A stretch of DNA of 64,000 bases from Scedosporium boydii. Its lineage: Eukaryota > Ascomycota > Sordariomycetes > Microascales > Microascaceae. The stretch's first letter is position 1. The number at the start of each line of letters is the position of its first letter. This document shows positions 47,634 to 59,874 of the stretch, in pieces. The stretch covers positions 310,001-374,000 of the forward strand of contig NJFT01000006.1 in assembly GCA_002221725.1 (NCBI GenBank). Direction: 5' to 3'. The notes beneath the pieces were generated by a model. The model saw only the letters and a program-made list of their open reading frames with translations. It was not told the origin of the DNA and made no database searches. A program made the translations under genes and the position numbers.

Positions 47634-48956
47634 GTGGATATTTTTTTAAGGGTAGGGGGGATTAAAAAAGAAACGGAGGAGTGGAAAGAAAGGAGAGCAT
47701 TGATAATTGCCGCATCACCAGCATGCATAGCGGCCGGGCAAGTCATGATTGCATTTCACATCGCCATTTGCCTGGTTTCCAGCGGTTACCTTGTTATCTT
47801 TGGGGCAAGGGACTGGATCGGGTTTACACGGGTCTCTTTTGTTGGTCATTGCATCTTTCTCTGTATGGCATTGTCTCAGCGAGATACTCCCGTCCGCGTA
47901 GAGAGAGCACGACTATTTTTCATCGAGCGTTTGAATTTAAGATGGCCGCCCGAATTCTTCGACTTTGCATTGGTGTTATGAAAACCACACCCCTTGCCGA
48001 AGGTCTGCACACTTTCGTGGCACCACCCGGGCGTTGAGATCGAGGGGCATAACTTGGGAGATACTGCAGTACGACAGCGGTTCGCCGGATCATCGGTTCC
48101 GACGTGACACGCATCTCCGTTTCTGGTTTTCTTCTGCCTGCCGATAGGTCGTTCATCTTGTACAGACACATGAGGAAAGAGAGTCATTAGGGTTCAGCGA
48201 CGCAGGAACGAAGTACTTCGTACTGAATCCTCCTGGTTTAATGTTTCTGCTAAATACAACAGAAGCATTAGGTAGAATGAACCTCGCACAACCTCGCTTA
48301 TTTTGTTGGCTCTGGCAAGGAGGGACTAGAAACTTGCATCGGGCGCTAATTGTAGCACAAAGTCGACGTTGAATGATGTCTTTAGGAGGTAGTCGGTGAT
48401 TTGTTCAAAGTCCTCCTGCACAACGAAGTGCACCACAGTCCTCGTTGAGGCCGTTGGCGACTGACCAACAGGACCAAATGACGACATTACAACAGGGGAA
48501 GGTGGCAATTGGGGAAGCACCCATGTGATCCATTGCCTGGTGGATCGGGTGGATCTGGAGGGCGCACTCGTTGATTGGTCGATAAGCCAAATGATAGGCT
48601 GTGAGTCAAGTGGAAGGAACGGATCCCCGCAGCTGTTGCAGGCACCATTGCAGGGGCAGGAACTGTAAACAGTTGGGGCAAGCAGTGGGTGTTGAGTACC
48701 GAGCCGCCCCGAGTGAACGCTAACGTAATGGGAGCTCAGCGCTGAAGCCTGGGCTCGTCGAGCAACATTGAACCGTCAAATTGCGTGGACTTGAAACACC
48801 ACAGCTTCGCTTCAATCAAGTTGCTCTTCTTCTTCCCATCTCCCATCTGGAGCTTTTCCCTACATTAACATCGTCTCTCGCCTGGCCCTCTCCTGTCTTG
48901 CTCTCTTAACAACTGCATACTCCCATCTATTAATATCCTCGCTTTAAATTGCCGTC
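47634..48956. other. Intergenic region
   Basis: 1.3 kb between afg1 and the aminopeptidase. A perfect 14-nt palindrome ACGAAGTACTTCGT lies at 48208-48221. Short minus-strand frames at 48326-48681 are not recognised. The CT-rich segment at about 48,820-48,950 is the leader of the next gene. Confidence 0.4.
48208..48221. repeat. 14-nt palindrome ACGAAGTACTTCGT
   Basis: Self-complementary; the same 17 bases (palindrome plus ACT) recur at 61496-61512. Confidence 0.9.
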
Positions 48957-50324
48957 ATGAAGTTCTCCACCGTTGCTGCCCTGGCGGCGGCCATCCCTGC
49001 CGTGACTGCCCGTTTCACGGAGCCGGACGAGGTCAACCATGTTATGCTCTATCCTGAAGCCGCCGTGGCGGAGACTTATCTTATTGAGCTGAGCCCGGGT
49101 AAGACCAAGCGAGTAACAGAGGAAGAAAAATGGGAGTTGCGCCGAGTGAGTACTTCATCTTGATCCACTCCCAAGCCCGACTGCCATGCCTCTGGCGGTC
49201 GCTGTTCGCTGCCTACTAACAGACGCTGCCCCAATTCCTTAGAATGGCCAACGTTTCATGGACATTTCCGATACCCAAGACCTCGGCGCACGCAACCTCC
49301 GTGCTCGATCAACCGTCCAATTCCCCAAGAAGACAAAAAAGCAGGCTTCCGTCACTCCCCTCCTCAAGCACCTTTCCAAGGATGAGATGAAGGGCAACCT
49401 CGAGAAGCTCACCAGCTTCCATACCCGATACTACAAGTCCGATTACGGCCGACAGTCGTCGGAGTGGCTCTTCTCGCGCATCAAGGACATTATTTCCGAG
49501 GCTGGTGCCGACGAGACCGTCTCCGCTCGCACGTTCAAGCACCCGTGGCCTCAGACGTCTGCCATCGTCACGATCCCCGGCCAGACCAACAGCACCATTG
49601 TCATTGGGGCGCATCAGGATAGTTTGAACCTTTGGCTTCCTAGCGTTCTTCCGGCTCCAGGTGCTGACGACGACGGAAGCGGAACGGTTACTATCCTCGA
49701 GGTCCTGAGGACACTTCTCAAGGACAAGGATGTGGTAGCTGGCAAGGCGCAGAATACCATTGAGTTCCACTGGTATAGCGCCGAGGAAGGCGGTCTGCTT
49801 GGTAGCCAGGCCATCTTCTCCGAGTACGAGAAGGAGGGCAGGGATGTCAAGGCCATGCTTCAGCAAGACATGACGGGCTACGTCCAGAAGACGATTGATG
49901 CCGGCCAGCCAGAGAGTGTCGGTGTCATCACAGATTATGTCGATCCTGGTCTGACTAAGTTCATTAAGACTGTTATTGAGGAGGTAAGCATCTTCATATC
50001 ACACCGCACCCTAATATGAAATATCGACTCTGACTAACACGGCGTCTCTTTCGACAGTACTGTGAAATTGGCTACGTCGAGACCAAGTGCGGCTACGCCT
50101 GCTCCGACCACGCGTCGGCCTCCAAGGCCGGCTATCCCTCCGCCTTCGTCATCGAGTCTTCGTTTGACCTCTCAAGCCCCCACATTCACTCGACGGCCGA
50201 TGTCATCAGCACGCTGTCGTTCGACCATATGCTCCAACATGCTCGCATGACGCTTGGTCTCGTCTACGAGTTGGGCTTCAACGATTTTGGCTCCTCGGGG
50301 AAGGTTGGCGATAACCAACTTTGA
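48957..50324 (+). CDS. lap1: Secreted leucine aminopeptidase, M28E family
   Basis: Exons 48957-49145, 49243-49983 and 50058-50324 (introns 97 and 74 bp, consensus ends, phase 0) give 398 residues. [20 protein letters not shown] is a signal peptide, followed by a propeptide of about 75 residues. The M28 zinc and catalytic residues are in order: H in GAHQDS, D in [10 protein letters not shown] in [11 protein letters not shown] in MLQQDMTGY, and H in [30 protein letters not shown] is the conserved disulfide region of fungal LAP1. It removes N-terminal residues, Leu preferred, from peptides outside the cell. Length fits the family (about 390). No anchor is visible. Confidence 0.94.
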
Positions 50325-50728
50325 ACGAGGATAGCTAGAGTATAGGATTGTTGACATGTGCCTCTTGTGCTGATGACGCGAGGACGAGGATTTCTTGGGG
50401 CGCTTTTGGGACGGAACAGAACACGGGAGTCTTTCTTATCGGTTTATCATTCTTTATTTCTCTACTGGTCTGCTAGGCGGTTGACATATAGTTTTCTTGC
50501 ATTGAGAACATGGACGAGCTACTTTTTTTTTTTTTTCCGGTATTCTTCAAATAGATTGTTAAGACTGGTTTCGCAGCATCTTCTCCAGAATTCAAATGAC
50601 TTTTGTTGTATTAGGATTGTTTATCGATGCGTCGCGTCTCGTCTCTAATGATGCAGTAGACATGTCTAGTATAGCCTGCGGATGCTCTAATCATAGCTCT
50701 CCATCACCTCCCTCAATTATTGATACTT
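50325..50728. other. Convergent 3' gap
   Basis: About 400 bases between the stop codons of lap1 (plus) and pdx3 (minus), with a T-run at 50523-50536. 3' UTRs expected; no gene seen. Confidence 0.5.
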
Positions 50729-51729
50729 TTACGGGCTCAACCTCTGCAAGGTCCACTTCGCGTCCTTGACTCCGTTCTTGCCATCCTCAACGGGACCGCC
50801 CTCCCGCTCGTAGACAAAACGATCGTGTAGCCTGTTCTTCCTCCCCTGCCAAAACTCAATCCGATCCGGCACGATCCTCAGCCCGCCCCAGAAATCAGGA
50901 ATGGGGATCTTCTCCTGCCCTTCGAACCTCTGCTCCACATTCTCAACCCACTCCTCCAACCTCGCCCTGCCATCATCCTCGACGACATCACCATCCTGCT
51001 GCTTGCCCTCTCCCTCCTCCTCCCCGCCCTCCTTCTTCACGCCATTCGCCTCCCCCTTGGGCCTCAACACAACACTCTGCTTACTCGCCCAAGCGCCAAT
51101 CCGACTCCCCCTCTCCCTCGTATCATAATACTCCTGACTCTCCAACGGCGTCATCCGCTCCGCCACGCCCTCGACCCTCACCTGCCTCTGCAGCGGCTCC
51201 CACCAAAACACCAGGCTCGCCGAGGGGTTCGTCTCGAGGTCCTCGGCCTTGCGCGACGTGCCGAAGTTGGAGTATATCACAAAGGAGCCCGCGCCGTCGA
51301 GCTCCTTGAGGTAGACGAGGCGCGAGGATACGCGGCCCGAAGGGAGGGAGGCTGTCGAGAGGACGCAGGTTTGCGGGGCGGGCAGGCCGGCGGCGCGGGC
51401 TTGGGTGTACCAGGCGTGGAATTGCGGGATGGGAGATGTTGGGTTGAGGTCGGCGCGGTGGAGGGTGCCGAGGGTGAATTGGGGGGCTTTGCCTTCGGAG
51501 GGTCCGACTGTTTTTGGCGGTTACTATGTTAGCTTGGTGGGTTTCCTCTTCGTCTCTCCCCTTCTCCATCGTGATCATTTTCTTTTTCTGAATTTTTATT
51601 TAATTTATTCTATCGGGGAAAAGGGCGCAGAAGGTTAAACGTACAGATGAGCTTTTCGTCTTGGAGCGGATGCAGTGCCATTCTCGTGGTGCAGGCGACG
51701 CTGATGCGGGGTACAATTCTCTGGATCAT
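50729..51729 (-). CDS. pdx3: Pyridoxamine 5'-phosphate oxidase
   Basis: Exons 51729-51645 and 51507-50729 join in phase 1 over a 137-bp intron (GTACGT/ACAG). The ATG at 51729 gives 287 residues with a basic N-terminal extension (MIQRIVPRISVACTTRM); the in-frame ATG at 51681 gives 271 residues starting MALHPLQDEKLI. The enzyme is an FMN flavoprotein that oxidises PMP or PNP to pyridoxal 5'-phosphate. Family motifs: SGRVSSRLVYLKELD, FVIYSNFGTSRKAEDL, ASLVFWWEPLQRQVRVEG, SRIGAWASKQSVVL, and the C-terminal FWQGRKNRLHDR with WTLQRLSP. An acidic insert of about 45 residues lies between SVVLRPKG and IPIPDFWGG. The upstream ATG could give a mitochondrial form. Confidence 0.92.
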
Positions 51730-52892
51730 CCACTGAATTCAAGGAAGATTGAAAAACGGGATTGAGAAATTAATTCTAGAAATACTAAATAGGAAGTAGG
51801 AGTAAACTTCGAGGCTAAGACACGAATAATTGGAACAAGATTTTTAAGATTCGATGAGGCGAAAAAGAGGCTTGATATATAATATATACACAGTGGGATC
51901 ACGACAGGAGAGGGACGGGAAAGGGAAGAGAGGGGCACCAACTGCCAGGAGAAGGTCTCAAGGGGAACAAGGGACGAGGCACGAGAAACGTTCGAGGCGG
52001 GAACATGGCGGGACTAATGCCCCGAGGAGTTTAGCAGTGGAGTGATGGCGAAGAATCCAGAAGATCGGAATGTCGGAATCGAGCGAAATGGGCGGGTTTT
52101 ATTTTTAGTTTTCTCGCCGAGAAAATATTCACGCAGCGTGACATTTTTGAAGTCTTCCGAGCTTGGCCAGGTCTAGAATCTAGATGCGGTGAGATTCAAA
52201 TCGAGCAATCAATCCATCATTCCGACATTCTTCAATGTTGTCAATGGAATCGATTCGGGAGTTAGAGCAAACAAGGCCGAACAACTGAGCGAACACACAC
52301 ACACACACACACACAAAACAAAACATACTCTTCAAATTAACAGAGAGCGAATAAATATACACATAATCTATACGTACAAATCGTGGTATCATACATAACT
52401 AGACTAAGCCGACGAAATCGACGATGAAAAGAAAATGAAATAACGCCTCCCCCCAAACGCCAATTCATACAAATACAGAGCAGGTGGCGCTCATGTTTTT
52501 AAGGTCTAATACGCACTGGCAAGTCCCAACCCGGGGCCCCTTACCACTCTACCGCTCTCCGGCTTTTGAACAATGTATGCAGGTTCCAGAGACTAGACGT
52601 GAAAGATAGAAACCATTCCAAAATAACAATCCATGACTTTTTCGGTTTCGGCTTTTCTCGGTAAATGGTAGTAGAATGTGACGATGCAGAAAGAAGAAAG
52701 GAAATAAGAGAAAAAAGAAAACAAAACAGGCGGAAAATGACAAATCCTGATAGTCTCTCTCAGTTGGCGTCCAATCTGTTGCAGCAGTCCGCAGTCCTCC
52801 TCCCCTCGAGCTTGTTTCCCCCCCTTGGTCCGTCATTCGTATGTCTGAGCATGAGCACCGCCCGACTGGTCAAAATGTCCCATCCACTCGCT
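51730..52892. other. Intergenic region with (AC)11 repeat
   Basis: 1.16 kb between pdx3 and the pyrABCN 3' end. It includes the pdx3 promoter, a (AC)11 run at 52293-52314, and probably the pyrABCN 3' UTR. No gene supported. Confidence 0.4.
52293..52314. repeat. (AC)11 microsatellite
   Basis: Eleven perfect AC dinucleotides. Confidence 0.9.
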
Positions 52893-55800
52893 TCAAGGAC
52901 CCATCACCAGCGCCAGCAGAGCCATGCGGCAGTACAGACCATATCGCATCTGTAGTCATGTTAGCAAACCCCTCTCACGCCTAGCCATCTCGCGAAGGGA
53001 AGGCTCCTCAAGCCAAGAGTGGCAGATAACCATCGTCTTTCCCGAAGAAGAACCAAAAAAGATAAAAACATCCTTACCTGTCTAAAGTACGCCGCCCTCT
53101 GCTGATCAAAGTCAACCTCCTCCGCAACTTCTTCGTTCCTCGGCAGGGGATGCATGACGACCGTCTCCGGCTTCGTGTACTTGAGAGTAGCGTTGTCGAT
53201 GCGGTACGATCCCTTGACCTTCTCGTAGTCCTGCTCCGACGGGAACCTCTCCTTTTGGATGCGCGTGCAGTAAAGAACATCGCTGTCCGCAAGGATTTCC
53301 TTCGTCAGAACCTCCGACTCGCGCAGCAGGCGTCCCTCGGCGATGAGCTGGTCGCGAAGCTCCGCGGGGAGCGCCAGTCTTTGAGGAGCCACCAACTGGA
53401 TCCTAACCTGGTAGTGACGGAGGAGGTACACAAGCGAATGCACCGTGCGTCCGTAGAGGAGGTCACCGACGAAAGTAATCGTCAGGCCCTCGACCGTGCC
53501 CCTCTCCTCGCGGATCGTGAACAGATCGAGGAATGCCTGTGTCGGGTGTTCCTTGCTTCCGTTGCCGCCGTTAATCACAGGCACCGACGAGTACTTTTGC
53601 GCCGTGTTCACACAGGACTCGTCGGGATGGCGCAAGACAATGGCATCGCCATAGCAACCCAGCGTCCTCAGTGTATCCTGCAAAGTCTCTCCCTTGTTAA
53701 CCGATGACTGGGAAGTCGCAACTGCAATCGTCCGTCCGCCGAGCCGCTGCATGGCCGCGTCGAACGAGGACGATGTTCGTGTAGACGGCTCGTAGAACAG
53801 CGTGACCAAGACGCGGCTCTTAAGAACGTTCAAAACGCCCTCGCGCTGAACCCCGAGTCGCATCTCCTGTGCCACGGTGAAGAGCAAGTGCAGATCAGCT
53901 CGCGTGTATTGCTTCACCGAGAGGACATGCGATCGCTTGAACGGGGACGGCTGCGAGATCAGATCCAAGATCGCCGCCGCTTGGTGTCCTTGTACTTGCA
54001 GCTGGCCCGGCAAGACGGGGGCCGGTGCCTCTTCGAAGGGCGACGGCCTAAGCGCCGGTGACAATCCGGCACCCATACCTTCCAGCATCTTTGGCCGCGC
54101 GAAAGGCCGCTGACCTGGGGAAAGGAACGACGCCCGACGTCCGGCAAGGTCCAGGGGAGATTCGAAAGGCTGTAGTGGCTTCATCGGCGGCGACATAGGA
54201 AGAGGCAGAGGCAGAACGGTGTGCGATGGGGGTATGTGAGAGGACACATCCTGGCCCAGCGGTCTAACATCCAGAAGCTCACCATCCATGCAGATAGTCT
54301 TGCCCATGAAAGTCACTCGCTGGACGCATCCCTTCAGAGTCCGCCCGGCGAAAGGTGTCCAACTAACACCCTCCGTCGGGACTTGGAATGGTCGATCAAC
54401 CTCCACTTCGATTGACGATCCGGGCTGGTCGTGTAGCTCAAAGATCTCAACCGGGTTGTCATAGAGTCTCGTCTTAACATCGTCCAGAGTGAGTTGTCCG
54501 TCGGCAACGGATGTCAGGAGCAGCGACAGACTCTCGGCGATACCAACAGAAGCATCGGGCTTGTATCCACGCGACGCTGCTAGCTGGTATGGGAGACTTC
54601 CAATGGCAAAGACGTCAATGGTGTCCAGGTGCTCCCACAGAGCTCGCTGATCCTCGGCGGTTGGCAGTTTCTCGTAGCCAGGGAAGTCATCCTGGGACAG
54701 GTAGAGTGCGTAGATCGAAACATCGCAGGTGACCTTGAGGCCCTTGTTCTTGCTGAGCGCGATGAGACGGATGTCCTCCTTCGTGGTAACCGAGGACACG
54801 TGGATGCGCCGGTCGTGGAGACTTGCCAGAAGAAGGACCGAAGCCAGGTCGGTAAGCTTGGCGTCCGTAATAATAGGCTTAAGCTGAGGCCACGACTCGA
54901 AATGCGCCGTCACAGTAGCAACCTTGCTGATGTTGCAAGAGAGATGGTTGAAAGGGATGAACAGGGATCCCACTTCTCCTGTAACTTGGCTGATCTGCTC
55001 CGCATTATCGCTGGTTGCGGCAACGGAGAAGTTGAAGTCGCAGTAACCTCCGGCCTTGGAGTTCTGCTGGGCAACCTTCAAGGACAGCGCGTCGGTAATC
55101 GAACCTTCCAAGCCGAGAGGCATGACACGGAGCATGCTGAAGCCGGCGAGGACAGACGCCTTGGTGATGGTCTTGAGGTCGTCGTTGCCGGGAGACACGA
55201 GTCCAGGTACGAAGGCGGCGACATTGACCAACCCGGGGAAGACCACCGTCTTGTGGCTGGTCTGGAAGTCGCGCTTACAGATTTCAAGGTCAAATTGACG
55301 TGCAATGGCCTCGATGAGGATCTTGGCATTCTTCACGTTGGTGACCAGCGGAATCTGGTAGTCGACGGCCATTCGTCGGGTCTGGTATCCCTTGCTCATG
55401 TAGCTAGCCGGGCGTCGGTAGCGGTTGTTAGAAGGAAGGTTGATGTACAAATCAATCATGTTGTTAGCCAGGTGCTGGGTCAGAGAGAACTCCGACTTTT
55501 GGCCCTCGAGATCCTTTTCAAGGACCTCGAGGTATTGGACTGGGATTCCGTGCTCCTGGAGGAAGTCCGCCGTTCCGGCAGTGGCGAAGAGCTTATAGCC
55601 AAGTCGTTGAAGCTTCTGCACCGAGGGGAGCATCTCCTTCTTGTCCTTGTAAGATCCGATAGAGAGCAAAATGTTCTCTTTGGGGATCTTGAAGCCAGTC
55701 GAGATCAACGCTTTTAGGTACGCCTCATACTTGTCGACGCCGAAGCACGCAACTTCTCCAGTAGACGCCATCTCGACACCCAGTACAGGGTCGGCACCGG

Positions 55801-58800
55801 AAAGGCGGGAGAAACTGAACTGAGGCACCTTCACACCAACGCAGTCAGGGGGCAAGTCACTGGGTGGGTTCTCGATGAATGGCTGCCCCATGATAGCCTT
55901 GGTCGCAATCTCGATAAGGTCGACGCCCATGACTTTGGAGACAAAGGGGAAGGATCGCGAGGCACGGACATTGCATTCGATAACTTTGATATCGTTGTCC
56001 TTGGCGATAAACTGAATGTTGAAGGGGCCGGTGACGTTGAGGTTCTCCGCGATCTTTTCGGTCGCTTCAACAATGCGATCAATGGTGGTTTGCTCGAGAT
56101 CCTGGGGCGGCAAGATCAAAGTAGCATCTCCAGAGTGCACACCAGCATTCTCCACATGCTCTGAGATGTACTTGCAAACAACCTTGCCATCCTTGGCGAC
56201 GGCGTCCATCTCAATTTCTTTAGCATTCTCGATGTACTTGGTGATGACGACTGGGTGCTCGCGAGACACCTCGGCGGCCTGGGCAAGGTAGTTCTCAAGA
56301 TCCTTTTCGGAGTATACAGTGTTCATCGCTGCACCCGAAAGCACGTACGACGGCCGGACCAAGACAGGGTAGCTGACTTTCTCGCAAAAAGACCTAGCCT
56401 CCCCGAAGCTGGTGAGTTCCTTCCAGGTGGGCTGGTCCACACCGATGCGGTCAAGCATACGCGAGAACTTGTACCTATTCTCAGCGGAGTCGATCATCTC
56501 GGGTGAAGTGCCAAGAACGTGAACGCCGGCGCGGAGGAGGGGAAGGGCAATGTTGTTCGGAGTCTGGCCACCCATGGCTCCAAGCACACCACTGGCACTC
56601 TCGAGCTGGTAGATGTCGAGAACAGTCTCCAGATTAATGTTCTCGAAGTAGAGCTTATCAGCTTCATCGTAATCAGTGCTAACCGTCTCTGGGTTGTAGT
56701 TAACCATAACGGTCTTGTAGCCCAGGTCTCGGAGGGTGCGAATGGCGCGAACAGAGCACCAGTCGAACTCAACAGAAGAACCGATACGATAAACGCCAGA
56801 ACCAAGAACCATGACGCCTTGATCATCGAAGTCCACATCATTTTCCGATGCGTTGTACGTTAGGTAGAGGTAGTTGGTAAAGGCAGGGAACTCGGCTGCG
56901 ACGGTATCGATCTGCTTCACGAAAGGTGCAATGCCGGATTCTTGCCTCAGCCTTCGAATGGCAATCTCGTTGGAGTTCCAGAACTTGGCTAGCTGCCTGT
57001 CACTGAAGCCAAGCCTCTTGGCCTCGAGAAGAATTGCGGGAGACTTGATAATGTCGCTGGTCGTGTACTTCTCCATAGCCTTTTCAAAGTTGGAAAGACG
57101 CTTTAGCTTATGCAAGAACCACTTGTCGATGCGAGTAAGACTCCAGATTTTCTCAGCAGAGTAGCCAGCATACATGGCATTGGCGATGGCGAATAGACGC
57201 TGGTCCGAAGGAGTTTGGAGCTCATCATCAATCGAGATGAGAGCCTTCGTGCTGCCGAAGCCTAGGTTGTGGAAATCGATAGAGCGGATAGCCTTCTGGA
57301 TCGCTTCCTCGAAAGTCCTACCAATACTCATGACCTCACCAACACTCTTCATGGACGATCCGAGTTGAGTCGAAACTCGAGTGAACTTCTTCAAATCCCA
57401 GCGAGGCATCTTCACAACGACGTAATCAAGAGATGGCTCGAAGCATGCGCAGGTCGACCTCGTGACGGAGTTGGAGATCTCCTTGAGGGGAATTCCAAGA
57501 CCGAGCTTAGCAGCAATAAAGGCCAAGGGATAGCCAGTGGCCTTGGAGGCGAGGGCGGACGACCTGGAAAGTCGCGCGTTGACCTCGATGATGCAGTATT
57601 CCCTGGAGTCTGGGTTGAGAGCATACTGGATGTTGCACTCTCCCACCACGCCAAGATGGCGGATGACGTTAACGGCAGTGGTTCGCAGCATGTTGTAATC
57701 TTCATCGGAGAGAGTTTGAGACGGCGCAACGACGATTGAGTCGCCAGTGTGAATACCCAGGGGATCAAAGTTCTCCATGTTGCAGACAGTAATGCAGTTG
57801 TCTTCAGCGTCTCGGACAACTTCATACTCGATCTCCTTCCAACCCTTCATGCTTCGCTCGATAAGGACCTGCGGACTGGCAGCGAGCGCCTTGTTGCACA
57901 GATCAAGCAATTCCTCTTCGTTGTTAGCGAAGCCACTACCCAGACCACCCAAGGCGTAAGCAGCGCGGACGATGACTGGGAAACCAATTTCGTTGACGAC
58001 CCTCATGGCCTCCTCGACGCTGCTCGCCGACGCCGATTTGGCGCACTTCTCGTTGATCGAGTCCATGCTCCGGGCAAAGAGTTCTCGATCTTCGGTAGTG
58101 ATGATGGTGTCGATGGGGGTTCCCAGAACCTTCACTCCGAGCTTTTCGAACTCATCCTTCAGCTGGATACCAACACTCAGCGCAGTCTGGCCACCAAAGG
58201 TGACATAGATGGCATCCGGACGCTCGTAAAGGATGACCTTGCGAACGAAATCAGCGTTGACAGGAAGGAAATACACCTTGTCGGCGAGGCCCTGGGATGT
58301 TTGGATGGTCGCAATGTTGGGGTTGATCAGAACGGTATAAATCCCCTCCTCTTTAAGAGCCTTGATGGCCTGACTACCAGAGTAGTCGAATTCACCGGCT
58401 TGACCAATGCTCAGACCACCACTTCCGAGGATCAGGACCTTCTTGACATCCACGCGCGGGTTCCGCTTAGGAGGGTTTCCGCTGAAGAAGTTTTCGGCAA
58501 CCTCTTCATCGGCAAACTTGACAGGCTTCTGAAGGTTAGCGGGATCCTCCGCACACTTGCTCATGGTATCTAGGAAGATGTCGAAAAGATGTTCCGTATC
58601 GCGGGGACCGGGAGTACTCTCTGGGTGGAATTGGACACTGAAATAAGGTCGGTTAATGCACAAGATACCCTCGTTGCTGCCGTCATTGGCGTTTATAAAC
58701 AATTCCTTCCAAGTTGGCGACAGGGTGGTCGCATCGACAGCGTATCCGTGGTTTTGAGACGTAATGTAGCAACGACCGGTGATCATGTTGGTGCAGGGGA

Positions 58801-59874
58801 TATTGGCACCGCGGTTGCCAAACTTCATCTTGATGGTGTCGGCGCCGCTAGCTCTGGCTAGGATCTCGTGGCCGAGACAGATGCCGAAGATGGGCACCTT
58901 GTTACATTCCATAACCTTGGTGACATTCTGCACAGTGGCGTCGAGAAGAGCGGGATCACCAGGACCGTTCGAGATGAAAAGACCATCGAATTCATCCCCG
59001 ACCTCTTGTGCGACATCGTAGTCCCACGGGCAGACGAGAACCTCAACACCACGTCTTAGGAGGCATCGTAGCTGGTTGTATTTCATACCAACGTCAAGGC
59101 ACACCACTCGAAGGTTTCGGCCAGAGGGGTGCTTTCGTGCAACGGCGGGGCTGGGCTTGTACAGTTTAGGGGTCCTGATCGACACTGCGCAAATAATTAG
59201 CTTCCTTTTTGTCATGCCATGATACGAAGCCTAGGGTATAGTTGGAGCATACCCTCGGCCACGATATTTGTCTCGAATGGCTTCACCCAGGCAACTTCCT
59301 CAAAGTTGTCCAGGGCGAGCGACGAAATGGGACCGCTAGTTTCCCCATTGGCGGTGCCATTGACCATGTTCTTCTTTTGGAATCGCATGCGTCCGAGAAG
59401 CGCTCCCTTGTTGCGGATTCTCTTCGTCAATGCCCTGGTGTCAACGGCGTACATGGCAGGAACACCCTCTTCCTTGAGCCACGTTCCGAGTGAGGATTCG
59501 GCAAGGAAATGCGAGTAGTCCTCGCCAGAGTACGATGCCGTGACCAGGCCGGCAATGTGAATGCGAGAAGACTCGATATAGGCAGGCAGCCCGCCGAGAA
59601 TCTCGTCGAAAGCTTCCCGGGTGGGAACACCATAGTTTCCAACTTCGGGGAATGTGATTACCAGGATTTGGCCGCGGTAGGAGGGATCAGTGAGACCTTC
59701 CGTGTACCCCACCATGCCGGTTCCGAAGACGAGTTCTCCGGCAATGGATTTGGGAGCTCCAAAGCTGTAACCTTGGAAGGCCGAACCATCTTCGAGTTCA
59801 AGGCACATGAAGCCCTCATCCTCTGCGCCAAAGATGCGCGCAGAGGCTGGGAGCGTGACCTTGACGTCGGCCAT
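52893..59874 (-). CDS. pyrABCN: Multifunctional pyrimidine enzyme: glutaminase, CPSase and aspartate transcarbamoylase
   Basis: Exons 59874-59253, 59184-53078 and 52949-52893 give 2261 residues; introns are 68 and 128 bp with consensus ends. The last exon encodes only 18 residues ([18 protein letters not shown]), the conserved ATCase end. Domains: CPSase small/glutaminase to about residue 430 (catalytic Cys in FGICLGHE near 310; VQFHPE); two ATP-grasp halves with the MGS regulatory domain about 455-1510; a dihydroorotase-like segment about 1530-1880 that lacks the HxH metal motif (VNVAAFVPG in its place) and should be inactive; ATCase about 1945-2261 with PSTRTSSSF and HPTQAFLD. It makes carbamoyl-aspartate for UMP and is UTP-inhibited in the family. 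An in-frame upstream ATG (59919) exists; MADVKVTLP is preferred. Confidence 0.96.

Noticed and set aside
48326..48520. Short minus-strand ORF with a protein-like C-terminal half
   Set aside because: 64 codons, no recognisable domain, no splice partner, and no clear start context.
54629..55717. 362-codon open frame on the plus strand
   Set aside because: It is antisense to pyrABCN exon 2, Arg/Glu/Val/Leu-rich as expected from complementing a GC-biased coding strand, and has no domain.
57749..58573. 274-codon open frame on the plus strand
   Set aside because: Antisense shadow of the CPSase large domain of pyrABCN.
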